Part shown: piece by piece, positions 12,001-24,066 of the stretch
How the letters are laid out: the number at the start of each line of letters is the position of its first letter
Numbering within the stretch: position 1 is the first letter of the stretch
Notes under the pieces: generated by a model
Seen by the model: the letters and a program-made list of their open reading frames with translations, nothing else
Databases searched by the model: none
Told to the model about the DNA's origin: nothing
Source: Lytechinus variegatus
Lineage: Eukaryota > Echinodermata > Echinoidea > Temnopleuroida > Toxopneustidae
DNA length: 64,000 nucleotides
Direction: 5' to 3'
Assembly (NCBI RefSeq): GCF_018143015.1
Contig: NC_054740.1
Coordinates: 53,874,779-53,938,778, forward strand
Position numbers and translations under genes: made by a program

Positions 12001-13170
12001 AATCATGATAAATCTGTAAACTTTTGTTGAGCGTTAAAGGCTATCTTGCTTGAGAGGTGGGCATTAATACATACAGTGTCTATCCCTCCTTACTAAATTA
12101 CAAAACATATTTTTTTAATGTTGCAATAGGTATATTTCAGACAATTTCCCGGTTAGTTTACCGAAGAGCATAAACGGTGTTCTACAGGATGTGATACCTG
12201 GAAAGGTTTCCGTATAGATGTGAATGCAAAACCCAGAGGGAAAGTTTTTTCTTAATGAGAAAGGAAAATTATCAGACAAGCAGACTGGTGATAGTTTGAA
12301 CATTATAGGTGCACTGGTAAATAGGGACGATGGGGCACCCCCCCCCCCCCTTTTTGAAACCCCTCGAAATTGATGGGAAAAATGGCTTAATCACGGTCAT
12401 TAAAAAGCAAAACAGAACAAAAAGAAAATCTTAAAAATATATTTTTTCTTTCTACGAGGACATAAGAAAAAATAAGCTACCTTTGTTATATTTAAATCAC
12501 TGCAAGGAATTGGCATTTATGGGAGAACCACAAACACTGCATACGGGAAATTAGTTCATATTAGTCATCCAATTTTATAACAGCCATAAAATGCAATTTT
12601 CTCATTGCTTGTCCGATTTCTTTTCAAACTTTCACCATTCTATTTATCTTATTTTTCGCCTCTCTCCCATGTAGTTTCATAAATTAGGTTGGATTAAATA
12701 GAACGTGAAACATCACCAAACTTGCGAGACACGAAAAAAAAAGTTATTGTAAATCTATTCAACGGCATCTCCGATTTGTGATCCCGCATATGGCTATTGT
12801 AATTTATACAAGGGTATTATGTACACCTCTACTGCATTCAATACCAGAGCAAACAGTATAAGTAGACACAGCTCGTTCTCTTCCATTTCTCACCATTGCA
12901 AGGACTTTTCCATACAGTTATTATCATATAACCAAATTTGTTTGCCATGAAATAGACAAACATTGCTATTCGCCGCAAACGCATGCGAGATAAAATTCAT
13001 GGAGGACATTTCCATGATTTCCGAAGGGAAACGCAATTTCTGGGGGGGGGGTAACTTAATTTTATTCAATTTTTATTTTATGTCTCGACGAAAAGACGTG
13101 ATCGGATAACTTGTTTTTGTTAGTCTCATTTTGTTTATTTATTTTCTAAATGTTGTTTCATCCCCGTGAG
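9016..13170. other. intergenic region, no gene seen
   Basis: A (GT)n run lies at 9851-9910 and pyrimidine-rich tracts at about 9915-10030 and 10905-10990. Open frames here have low-complexity or unrelated composition, no family resemblance and no convincing splice context. Confidence 0.5.
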
Positions 13171-13629
13171 GGGGGGGGGCAGTCAAATGTATTGCTGTAC
13201 ACATGCATGACAAAATTACTTCCAAACACGTTTTTCGCGGGATTCATTTTACACATTTTGGCTCCTAAACAAATTGTCGCCAGAATATGACACCTAAACA
13301 AGTTTAACTTGCTAGCAATAAGCTTAAATAGAAAAAATTATATTCATGGAGAAAAAACTTACCTTAAGAAAAACACGTTTGTCTAATCTTAAAAAAAAAA
13401 TTATGGAAAACGAAAAAAAACCATTGCCTAAATACGTTTGACCCCGCGGTTGACCACTGACCAGTTTTTTAAAATAACCTTTCTTTAAAAATATATATAT
13501 TTTTTGATACCCTTAACGAGTGCACGCATGGCCCTCATCCAAAACTGAAAAAAAAAACAAAGATGAAAAAACTTTTAAACGTGCTTTTTTATCACGCATG
13601 TGTACATCAATATATTTTGAATGCCCCCC
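13171..13629 (-). mobile_element. MITE family C, copy 1 (TTGCTGTACACATGC ends)
   Basis: A G-run followed by AGTCAAATGTATTGCTGTAC and ACATGCATGAC is inverted at the right as ATCACGCATGTGTACATCAA, then a C-run. The interior contains ACCCCGCGGTTGACCACTGA and CCTAAACAAGTTTAACTTG. It is the opposite-orientation partner of the copy at 46700-47165. Confidence 0.7.
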
Positions 13630-14027
13630 TGGAGTTTTGTCACCCTTTTATTCCAGTAGAGAATGACGTAAAGCAATAACTTGTTTTGGTTTCTCTCATT
13701 TTGTTCTTATTTTCCCAGGAGTTCATTTCACATGTATCTCTCAGGGGATCATTACTGCCTGCGCATACACTAGGCTCCAGAGATAGATCATTTAAATGGA
13801 TTATATTCGGATTTCTATTTTTTTTTCATTTAGTAGTTATTCATATCAAAAGAAAACTTCAAGCACAACACCTTCCTCCACTGAACTTGTTTCAAATAAG
13901 AAAGACGTCATTTTGAGATATCGACCAACACCATGAGTGACCCCCAAGAAATCATTAATAATTTAAGTGAAATTCTTGACTCAAATTGATATTTCAAAAA
14001 AGGAGGAAGAAGAAAAAGAACAAACCG

Positions 14028-14297
14028 TCAAGTCTGTTTGTTCCAGAGCATCATATTTTCTGCCTTCTTGAATACATGTGCGTACATTTGTGAATTACCA
14101 CTGGAAAAAATCGTGCATTTTCAAAGAATTATTGCTGTCTGATATCGCTAGGGAAAGAAGACATTGTGAAGTCTGTTTGTTCCATAGCATCGTACTTCTG
14201 TATTCTCAGATATGCCTACGGTAAATTTGTGAATTACTACCGGAAAAATTTTTGCATTTTCAAAGAATTACTATCTGATATCGTTGGGAAAGAGGTC
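14028..14297 (+). repeat. diverged tandem duplication before gene 2
   Basis: Bases 14028-14161 and 14167-14297 are two copies of a roughly 135-bp unit (AAGTCTGTTTGTTCC ... TTTTCAAAGAATTA ... TCTGATATCG), about 80% alike by eye. The second copy ends just 9 bases before the proposed gene 2 ATG, so the leader or core promoter may be duplicated. Confidence 0.8.
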
Positions 14298-14306
14298 ACT
14301 GTCACC

Positions 14307-17300
14307 ATGATGGAGAAGCTGAATTTATATGAAAGGCTGAAGTTTGGACGCCAGGCTATACCTCTGAATCAACTCAACAGTAATCAATTTCCTATCATCG
14401 TAAAGATAACCAGTTGTGAAATCGCTGGTAGTGCAGTGACACGCAAAGAGGTATGTCAATGAATACGAACTTTTATTTTGGTTTTGTGTTGTTTTAATCA
14501 GAATAAGTTGTGCCCCAAAGACTCTAGATTTCAGGGGGAAATAAGTCCTCGTCTTAAAATGAGCTTTTCACCTTTATCATGTTTATTGCGTTGATGGAAA
14601 TTAATAAAAAGTTTTTGTAGGTTTTGATATAGGATTGTGACCTTTCAAAATCTAACATTTAATATAACCATGAGGTCAGAACAATATTGAGGAAATTAGC
14701 TGATTAGGTGTTTTGTTTAGATTGATAGATTGAAGTAATTGGAGTAGCAAAATGATGCCGGTTATACTCCAGTATGGGATGTTTATGGGTGGGTGTTTGC
14801 TGGATAATTGAAAACTTCATTACCGATGTGTTTTATTGTAATGATAAGGAACACCTCAATAATTTATATACAATTTAGTATTTCTTTGTAAAAAAAATAT
14901 ATATCGAAATGAATAAGATATATGCGGAATCTGTCGAGTCGTATAAATTTTGTATTCCCTTTCATTTCAACAGATCTTGCGAATCAACCACGTTGGCTAT
15001 GAGCGCCGAGTTTTGGCTGTCGATTCGTTGCAAAGAATCTGGAACTTCCCAATCCACACGGGAATGAAGTTTGATATCATCGGGAAGACACTGGGTATGC
15101 CAGAGAATTTATTTCATTCGGAAGAATCATCTTTGTGAGGGGATGATGAAAATCATATATCATTGATTGTTGTCATTGCAAAATTGCAATCATTTATCTA
15201 AGTTAGTCTTTATATACAGCGCTTTCCTCCATTTATGGTGCCTTGTTGATATAAAAACTCATCAAAGATATAACAGAGAGGATGCACTGCAGAAGGCAAG
15301 AGATGACTATCCTTTTTTATTTTTCGAGTAGTGGATAAAACAGGGAGAGGAAAGGGAGAGAAAACAACAACAACAACAAATAGAGAGGTCTGGATCGAGT
15401 GACTCTATATCATACCTCACCCCCCCCCCCCCCACTGTCATACGATCCGTTACGAACGCCAAGAATGGCCTTTCGTAGCTGATCGCGTGAAAAAAAATCT
15501 GCGATCAATACGATCTCCACGACTAATCTGATACGATCTGACACGACGTGATACGATTACACTGCGATTGAGACAAAAGTTTCAATCGTGCCGTGCATCT
15601 TTAGGCATTTCTTGCTTCCTGTCAGAATATCCTTACTCAGCCATTGGATATCAAATATTCGTTTCATGATCATCTGTTTTGAATATCGCATGGTATGTCA
15701 TAATTCGATTTTGTTCATTGTCGTTCAAAATTTCGTCTCAATTCTGCAGAAAATCGCAAGTCCGTCTTCATGAGGGAGATCATAGAATGTGGGAGTAACA
15801 AACGAGCCAAGAAGATCCGGTTCTCCGAGTCCCAGGTTGATACCGCTCAGATCCACATCGCCGGCCAGGACGAGGAGATGAAGTTATCAGACATGGTCAT
15901 TGGAGACTTCAAGATAAAGGATGTTACCCAGGTGCGATACTACGCTGCAAACAGACTTGTGGATGGTAAGTTTTATAAATACAATCCTATGTAGATCTAC
16001 ACTCTCAAGTCTTAAAACGATAAGTAAAAAATAACCAATGTGTTGATGAATATGTATCCGACTGAGAAACATGGTCAAAATCAACCATGTTTCGCGGAAG
16101 TGGTTTACGGGACACCACGTGTAAAGTCCTGGAAAGGACTGAGATAAAAGTGAGGTAGAAGAGAAATGGAGAGGCGAGAAAGTGGAAGTTAGGAAGTAGA
16201 GTATTTCTGGGAATTGGGTGTGATCTTAAAAGGACTGTAAATCGAAGGAGTGAAAAGCTTGAGTGGTAGGCAGGGTGAGAGGCTTGGGTAGAAGGCTGGT
16301 TGAGTTGAAGGGGTGAAAGAGGCTTGAGTAGATGACGTGGTTGAGAGAAGATTGGCTTGTATTAGGTCGGCGAGATCAGCAGCCGGAGAGAAGACTCGAT
16401 GTTTTGGGCAGATTGACTGCCTGTCTTTGGCCAGCCCTGTTCCTAATATCCCAGGTTTTTACACATGGTGTACCGTAAATCACTTCCGCGATTAATACCT
16501 CCATTCAAACCTTCCAACATCATCAGCAATGTTTATTGGTTAGAATCTACCAGAATTTCTTGTTGATATCGACATTTTTATTAGGAAGTACTAACAGCAT
16601 TAGCAACTTTGATTATAGTAATTCTTTATAAGCATGTACAGATTTGTCAGGGTAGGCGCTCCAGAGACTGAATAATCCGCTGTTTCGCAGGAGTTTTTAA
16701 ACATTTTCTGATATTTTTAGTCCTCCTGCTACACGGAGGGGATGCCGCGGAGCCAGACGAAGTCTCAGCGGAGTACATCCCTGACCAAAATATGCAAATT
16801 TTTCGGTCTAGGTGCTCTCATACTACCAATTTGGTTACTTTGAAACGGTTTAGCAGTCATATCTGTGATATTTAATCGTCAGGTCAGGGAAGCGAACAAA
16901 GGGACAACGCTAATCAGCTCGGGTACTTATTAGTCGAAGGCTTAGAATTCATGAACAATTAAAGACGTTAAATATGCCTTAGTGATCAAAGGTCACAGTT
17001 TTCCCATACCTCCGACTTCAAGGGAAAATTGGTAAAATTTCGCACATTACGCAGCATAGTTTTTTTTTAATGATTAGTTACTTTTCAAAATGTAAAAAAA
17101 TGTCATTGAAAAGGATCGAATCTATCCATTTTGACAAGAATCTATTCATTTTAACTGAATATTATCAAGTGTTCCTCTGACAATGTATGATATATGTCAC
17201 ATGGAAATTAGCTTCCTATATTTGAACGCAAACGCATGATTAAAAAAAAATCGTATTTTTTTGCAGATGAGATCAGCCCCAAAGTGCTCATACTTCCCTC

Positions 17301-19251
17301 GAGCCTTGACATCCACGTCTCCATGGCAACTGGCTTGGTCGGGATGCCAGCCTCGGCTATGACGACCTACATGAACCAGCTAACGAGAGAGATCAATTCG
17401 TGGGTGAACTTTGACATGTGCCGTGGAAGTTCAGGTAGGTCTACTTAAAGGTCGAGCGCCCTTGAAATGGTTGATAAGAATTTAAAGAAAATCATGTAGC
17501 ATAATGTTGAAAACTTCACCAGTGACATTATGGGGAGCATGAACGACAGAGCCTGAAGATATTAAGATAGTGAAAAGCGAGGAACAGAATATCATTTCAT
17601 TACCAACATTCTTAAAAGATGAAAATTTAGATTTAAATTTTAAAAATGACGGCAGCTCAATGACTATCAAGGAAGGTGACGAAGATATTATTTGGGTCCT
17701 TTTCGGCATACACAGAAAAAAATGAAATTGAATAGATTTAGATTGAATTCTGAGTCTACATAATTTTGGGCAAATATCGATTGCAATTAGTAAGTATCAA
17801 AATTAGCACCAAAGATAGCGCAACCAATATTAAGTTAAATCCCTTGTCAATATTATTGCTTGAAAATTAACATGATTTATGAAAGTTTTGCTCTTGCACT
17901 ATCTGGTCGCCAAGTAAATGCCTGTTGGTAAAAATGGAAGCTCGTCTATGCATGTGCTATAAATAAACGTTAATCAATATTCATACCCCAGGTTACTACC
18001 TTTTCATTGATTGTAATACGAATTTTCAACAATTTCATTTGCTTATAAACATTTACTCGAGTTCACAAGTAAATTGAAAAGCATTATTACAAGCGATATT
18101 TGTTATGAAATACTAAGATACCAAATAGATTCGGATGCCCTGAAGTTGTGGTTTTTTATTTGATTTGCCCTTTTCCAGACATCCTCTTTTATCCGGGAAT
18201 CCCGAAATCTCTTAAAGGAAGGAAGACACTTGATGACCTGGCAAAACTTAATATCTCGCCTAAAATCGTCCGAATCAGTAAAGCTTACCGTAAAAGCCGT
18301 GGGCTACCCCGACCGAAGCAGACGACATCAGCAGGGGAAGGCGGTAATATCTCTGGCTCTGCCATGGCAAACATGATGGCCTCCTCGAGAGGGGAAAGCT
18401 TTAAAAACAGCGAAGCGAAGAATAAGAGCGCCTTGCAGTGGCTTCGAACAGTCGACACGTCTCACGGAACGGCGTCGGCGACGAGTGTGATCACCGGAGA
18501 CGAGGATATGAGTGAGGAAGAGCGACAGGCGATGATTCGGGCACGAAGAAGGCTGCTAATGAGCTTAGACGATTATGGATATGGAAGCGAGCAAGACACG
18601 TCGGAAAGTCGAAGTGGTGATAATGTCAACGGTGACGATGATCAAAAGGAGGACGAAAATGGCGGTGATCATGATCATGATATCGGCGACGACGTGAGCG
18701 AAGCAACGGAGAGCGGAGTGGATGTCGAGTCCCGGGAAGATGTGTCCGTAGCATCGAGCTCGTCAAAAATCGATGTCCCTGTCGTAGTGGAGCAAGCTGA
18801 CGGGAGTCATCGAGTTGTAACACGACGCGAGCGTTCCACGAGAAAAAAGTCTACCCGCCGGTTTGGTGGATACTTTAAACCCTCCACGGATTCAATAGAC
18901 GGTTATTCCGCTTATTCCAGTGCTCATGGAAAGCAAGACACAGAGGAGCCCGTCCTCCGCCAAAGCAGTACCGTTCCTTTCGAAATGTCCAGTCGTTACT
19001 TCTCGCTGTCAAAAAAATGGATCGCTAGGGACAGCGGCTCCGAGCAAAGTGAGACGTCGCACGCGATGACGAAAAGGAAGTCGAACTTCCGGTTTTCCAC
19101 GTTCTCAAGATCCACGAGGCTAGATGACGAGCAAGGTACCAAACGAAGGAGTTCAGATTTTGCAGGATCGGCCGATATCGAGGATGAAGAGCACCTGTCT
19201 TACTTCATGAGGTTCTTGGAACTACAGGGAGATCAGCCTCACATAGACTAG
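14307..19251 (+). CDS. GAREM-like CABIT protein without SAM domain, gene 2
   Basis: Five exons join in frame to 573 residues: 14307-14450, 14974-15094, 15750-15965, 17267-17434, 18179-19251 (junction phases 0,1,1,1). I chose the ATG at 14307 (context GTCACCATGATGG) because the first exon then has 48 codons, close to the 51 of gene 3; upstream frame is open, so a longer N-terminus is possible. Residues 1-216 form the CABIT domain (NQFPIIVKITSCEIAG, ILRINHVGYERRVLAVDSL, VFMREIIE, then VLILPSSLDIHVSMATG). The tail has MSEEERQAMIRARRRLLMSL (residues 326-345), resembling a gene 1 segment, then a His/Asp-rich stretch (356-406) and basic serine-rich sequence. It stops at GDQPHID with no SAM. Probably a cytoplasmic signalling adaptor, by homology. 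Confidence 0.88.
15418..15570. repeat. C-run and TACGATC-rich degenerate repeat in gene 2 intron 2
   Basis: A C14-type run is followed by scattered CATACGATCCGTTACGA, CAATACGATC and TGATACGATCTGACACGA motifs. These resemble the internal sequence of the CACTATGCGAT/CCTTACGA MITEs. Boundaries are unclear. Confidence 0.4.
16093..16490. mobile_element. MITE with CGCGGAAGTGATTTACGG ends
   Basis: CGCGGAAGTGGTTTACGGGA (left) is inverted at the right as TACCGTAAATCACTTCCGCG, with further pairing through CACCACGTGTAAA and TTTACACATGGTG. The arms are about 33 bp and the interior is G/A-rich. It lies in gene 2 intron 3. Confidence 0.75.
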
Positions 19252-20727
19252 ACAAACTCATAATGTAAATATACCAGTTTATGGAGAGACCATTTTAAGA
19301 TCATGAATTATCCTTTAAAAAACTTCCATATTTCTACACACAGTATGAAAGCAAATACAAAATGAGCGTGTAAACTAACATGCCAATATTATACTGTACA
19401 CACTACGCGATTTTGATAAGCTTGATGCAATCAATCAATATATACCTTAAACTTATTTTGCTGCATTAGCATAGTCTGTCAGCAAATTTTTATCTCAGAT
19501 ATGGAAAATGAACAATTTACATGATAAATAAGTAGCTCGTAAATGCCTTAAATGACTAATGGGTAAGTAGAATGCTATACAAATAAAACCATATAGCGTA
19601 CCTCTGAAAATGAAAGTTAAAGACACAGTCTTTGTCATTACCCATGGAGTGACCTTGGAGGAGTGATTTTATCTGTCATTATGTAGAGCTATGCACCGTT
19701 TTCTTTTTTTTTTATTGCTTGTTTTTTTTTCTAACTTAGCAACTTGAAAACTGATTTGAGTTCCCTTTGCACTCAAAATATACATCTTGTCAATAACATT
19801 AGCCTATTGATATCATCAAACACAAAATTTAATGCGTCAAAGGTATGGTTGCGAATCGAAGTATGTTTTATGTGCTCTACAGTATAACAATCTCCATGGC
19901 ATTGATCAAAGCGGAGTCTGGCAGCCCCCTTCCTCCTTGACAGAGTGAAATGATTTATTTTCATACGCTTTTATTTCGAACAGTTCATTTTTGTTTTTTA
20001 GAGTTTGTTCATTTTTGCCTTTGCTAAGATTTTTTGTTCTTATGAGCGGCTGGTCCGTTTTATATATTCTGTTCAAGCTATGAGTTTGTTTATGATAATA
20101 CAATATTTCAGGCGACTGGGTCGTCATATAGATTTTATCAAAATTCACGAGAAAATAAAATGCTTTGTGAATAGCATGATATTTTTGTCGTCGTCGTGAT
20201 TTTTATTGGGTAAATTAATTTCTTGAATTCCCTCTTCTTTACATTTTGTTTTGAGTGACGAAAAGAGTTACAGTAAAAGAACATTGATGAGAAGTGTCAA
20301 ATGGCAAGACCAGTATGATTGACTTGAGTTGGGGTGTAAACAGTAAAATGTATGAATATTGACATTGATATTTGTAGCAATGGCAGATACCATGGGCCTA
20401 CATTTTTTTCATTTATTTTTCAAGATTTCAGGAGGGAGCAATTGTGAGGGTGCCGCGACTGGGACTGAAAGAAAGTGAGAAAGGAGTGAGAGAGAGAAAA
20501 AAAAGGATGCAACAGAAGAATATCAGAAGGATTTTTGGAAGAGTTCACTGAAAAGATATGAGCTATGGAAGGAAACAATCCCTGAAAACCGAAATCAGAT
20601 TATAACCATGTAATAGCGTTTTGACGTTTTATACTGTTGGCGGATCCGGGATTTCAGAATAGAGGGTCGGGGCGGGAAATCGGTTGGCATTACTCTCTCA
20701 AAGAATCTGAGAAGTAGGGAGGCTTAT
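19252..20727. other. gene 2 3' flank
   Basis: Probable 3' UTR followed by AT-rich sequence with no coding exon seen. A purine-rich stretch lies at about 20460-20520. Confidence 0.45.
19582..19587 (+). terminator. candidate poly(A) signal for gene 2
   Basis: AATAAA lies about 330 bases after the gene 2 stop codon in AT-rich sequence. Confidence 0.35.
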
Positions 20728-21138
20728 CAACTCAAAATCTCGTCAACATCATTCTGCACCAATTTTCGTCAACATCACTCGTCACCACCACTCAACAACA
20801 CATCTCGTGAACATTAAATTTTCACTATCACTCGACACAACATATCGTCAACATAACTCGTCACTGTCGTCACCACCACTCGACATATCTCTTCAACATT
20901 ACTTTGTACTATCACTCGACACAGAATCTTATCAACAGCACTTTAACCATCACATGACATCATATCTCTTCAATATTACTCGTCTTTACCACTCAATACA
21001 TCTCGTCAACATTACTTTTGACAACCACTCGATAAATCTCTTCAATTTTAGTTTTCATTATCACTCGACACCACACCTCGACAACATTTCTTTTCACCAT
21101 CTCTCGACACAACATATCGTCAACCATCACCTTACACC

Positions 21139-21336
21139 CATTGGCGGCGGAAGCCAAAAATTTTAGGGGGGAACCACCACAATTTTTGACAAGCCAAAAA
21201 AAATTGAGGGGGGACACAGGCAAAAAAATTTACAAGCAAAAAAAAAAAAAAGTCATCAGCTAAAAATTTAGGGGGGGATCAAATTTAGGGGGGGGGACAC
21301 ATCCCCCCGTCCCCACCCCCGCTTCCGCCGCCTATG
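21139..21336. mobile_element. hAT-type MITE with 8-bp target duplication
   Basis: This 198-bp insert in the minisatellite starts CATTGGCGGCGGAAGC and ends GCTTCCGCCGCCTATG, giving 16-bp inverted ends with one mismatch. It is flanked on both sides by an exact CTTACACC (21131-21138 and 21337-21344). An 8-bp target duplication is the hAT-superfamily hallmark. The interior is G-run and A-run rich with no coding capacity. Confidence 0.85.
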
Positions 21337-22299
21337 CTTACACCACATCTCTTCAACATTACTATTTACTCGATACATCTCCCAAACATTATTTAATTTT
21401 ACTATCACTCGACACCACATTTTGCCAACATTACTTTTAACCATCTCTCGACACAACATATCGTCAACATTCCTCGTCACCAACACTCGATATATCTCGT
21501 CACATTACTTTTCACCATCACTGGACACCACCTCTCGTCAACACCTCCCAACACAAAATCTTATCAACACCACTCGACACTTCTCGTCATGATTACTTTT
21601 ACTATCACTCAACACCACATCTCGTCAACATTGCTTTTAACCATCACTCGACACAACATCTTATCAACACCACTTTAACCATCACTTGACACCACATCTC
21701 TTCAACATTACTCGTCGCCAACACTCGACATATCTCGTCAACATTACTTTTAACTATCTCTCAACACAACATCTTGTCAACATTACTCGTCGCCAAGACT
21801 CGACATATCTCGTCAACATTTCTTTTCACAATCTCTCGACACAACATATCGTCAACATTTCTTTTCACCATCTCTCGACACAACATATAGTCAACACCAC
21901 TTGACACCACATATCTTCAACATTACTTTTTACTCGATACATCTCGCCAACATTATTTCATTTTACTATCACTCGACACCACATTTTGCCAACATTACTA
22001 TTAACCATCTCTCGACACAACATATCATCAACATTACTCGTCACCATCACTCGACATATCTCGTCAACATTACTTTTTACTGTCACTCGACACCACATCT
22101 CGTCAATATTGCCAGTCACCAACACTCGATATATCTCGTCAACATTATTTTTCACCATCACTCGACACCACCTCTCGTCACCACCTCCCAACACAAAATC
22201 TTATCAACACCACTCGACACATCTCATGATTACTTTTACTATCACTCAACACCACATCTCGTCAACATTACTTTTAACCATCACTCGACACAACATCTT

Positions 22300-22407
22300 A
22301 TAATAATAACAATAGTAATAATAATAATAGCGGCATATTTACCCAGGGTAACCACTTCAGTTCCGAAAACTGTTCTCCCAGCGGGCCCTGCTATTATTAC
22401 CGCGGCT
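22300..22407. mobile_element. retroposon-like insertion with (TAA)n end in minisatellite
   Basis: The insert splits a CTTATCAACACC segment of the array. One end is a TAATAATAA microsatellite and the other is TATTATTACCGCGGC, with GGGTAACCACTTCAGTTCC between them. The sequence style and the simple-repeat end suggest the 3' part of a SINE or LINE. Confidence 0.5.
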
Positions 22408-24066
22408 TTATCAACACCACTTTAATCATCACTTGACACCACATCTCTTCAACATTACTGTTTACTATCTCTTACCACAACATATCGTCAACATTACTCG
22501 TCACAAACACTCGACATATCTCGTCAACATTACTTTTAACTATCTCTCGACACAACATCTTGTCAACATTACTCGTCACCACCACTCGACATATCTCGTC
22601 AACATTACTTTTAACTATCTCTCAACACAACATCTTGTCAACATTACTCGTCACCAGCACTCGACATATCTCGTCAACATTACTTTTAACTATCTCTCAA
22701 CACAACATCTTGTCAACATTACTCGTCGCCAAGACTCGACATATCTCGTCAACATTTCTTTTCACAATCTCTCGACACAACATATCGTCAACATTACTTG
22801 TCACCACCACTCGACATATCTCGTCAACATTACTTTTAACTATCTCTCAACACAACATATTGTCAACATTACTCGTCGCCAAGACTCGACATATCTCGTC
22901 AACATTTCTTTTCACTATCTCTCGACACAACATATAGTCAACGCCACTTGACACCACATATCCTCAACATTACTTTTTACTCGATACATCTCGCCAACAT
23001 TATTTAATTTTACTATCACTCGACACCACATTTTGCTAACATTACTTTTAACCATCTCTCGACACAACATATCGTCAATATTACTCGTCACCATCACTCG
23101 ACATATCTCGTCAACATTACTTTTAACTATCTCTCAACACAACATCTTGTCAACATTACTCGTCACCAGCACTCGACATATCTCGTCAACATTACTTTTA
23201 ACTATCTCTCGACACAACATCTTGTCAACATTACTCGTCACCACCACTCGACATATCTCGTCAACATTTCTTTTTACTATCTCTCAACACAACATCTTGT
23301 CAACATTACTCGTCACCAGCACTCGACATATCTCGTCAACATTACTTTTAACTATCTCTCGACACAACATCTTGTCAACATTACTCGTCACCACCACTCG
23401 ACATATCTCGTCAACATTACTTTTAACTATCTCTCAACACAACATCTTGTCAACATTACTTGCCACCACCACTCGACATATCTCGTCAACGTTTCTTTTC
23501 ACAATCTCTCGACACAACATATCGTCAACATTACTCATCACCACCACTCGACATATCTCGTCAACATTACTTTTTACTATCACTCGACACCACATATCGT
23601 CAACATTTCTTTTCACCATCTCTCGACACAACATATAGTCTACACCACTTGACACCACATATCTTCAACATTACTTTTTACTCGATACATCTTGCCAACA
23701 TTATTTCATTACCGCGGCTTTATCAACACCACTGTAATCATCACTTGACACCACATCTCTTCAACATTATTTTTTACTATCTCTTACCACAACATATCGT
23801 CAACATTACTCGTCACCAACACTCGACATATCTCGTCAACATTACTTTTTACTATCACTCGACACCACATTTCGTTAACATTTCTTTTCAGCATCACTCA
23901 ACACATCTCTAACACCTCTTGTACCCACCATTTGACACATCTCGTCATGATTACTTTCTACTATCACTCGACACCACATTTCGTCAACATCACTCGTCAC
24001 CACCACTCGATACATCTCGCCAACATTACTTTTACTGTCACTCGACACCATATCTCGTCAATATCA

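Larger units (their letters stand above)
20728..24066 (+). repeat. 3.3-kb dimeric minisatellite (36+39 bp, 75-bp higher-order unit)
   Basis: The array is built from CTCGTCAACATT-ending monomers. In the most regular part (22500-23500) a 36-bp monomer (ACTCGTCACCACCACTCGAC...) alternates with a 39-bp monomer (ACTTTTAACTATCTCTC...), making a 75-bp unit. Because 75 is a multiple of 3, frames stay open for up to about 200 codons with a 25-residue peptide repeat. This is a by-product, not a gene. Larger blocks (21900-22060, 22945-23110, 23645-23710) repeat at lower frequency, and the array is interrupted by two insertions. Confidence 0.95.

Noticed and set aside
13686-13916. Possible upstream exon of gene 2 after a TTTTCCCAG acceptor
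   Set aside because: The peptide does not align with the N-terminal exon of gene 3, and an ATG in good context lies closer at 14307.
21686-23912. Long open frames (up to about 200 codons) with 25-residue repeats rich in Ser, Thr, Leu, His
   Set aside because: They follow from a 75-bp tandem unit divisible by 3 that lacks stops. No start context, splice sites or family resemblance.
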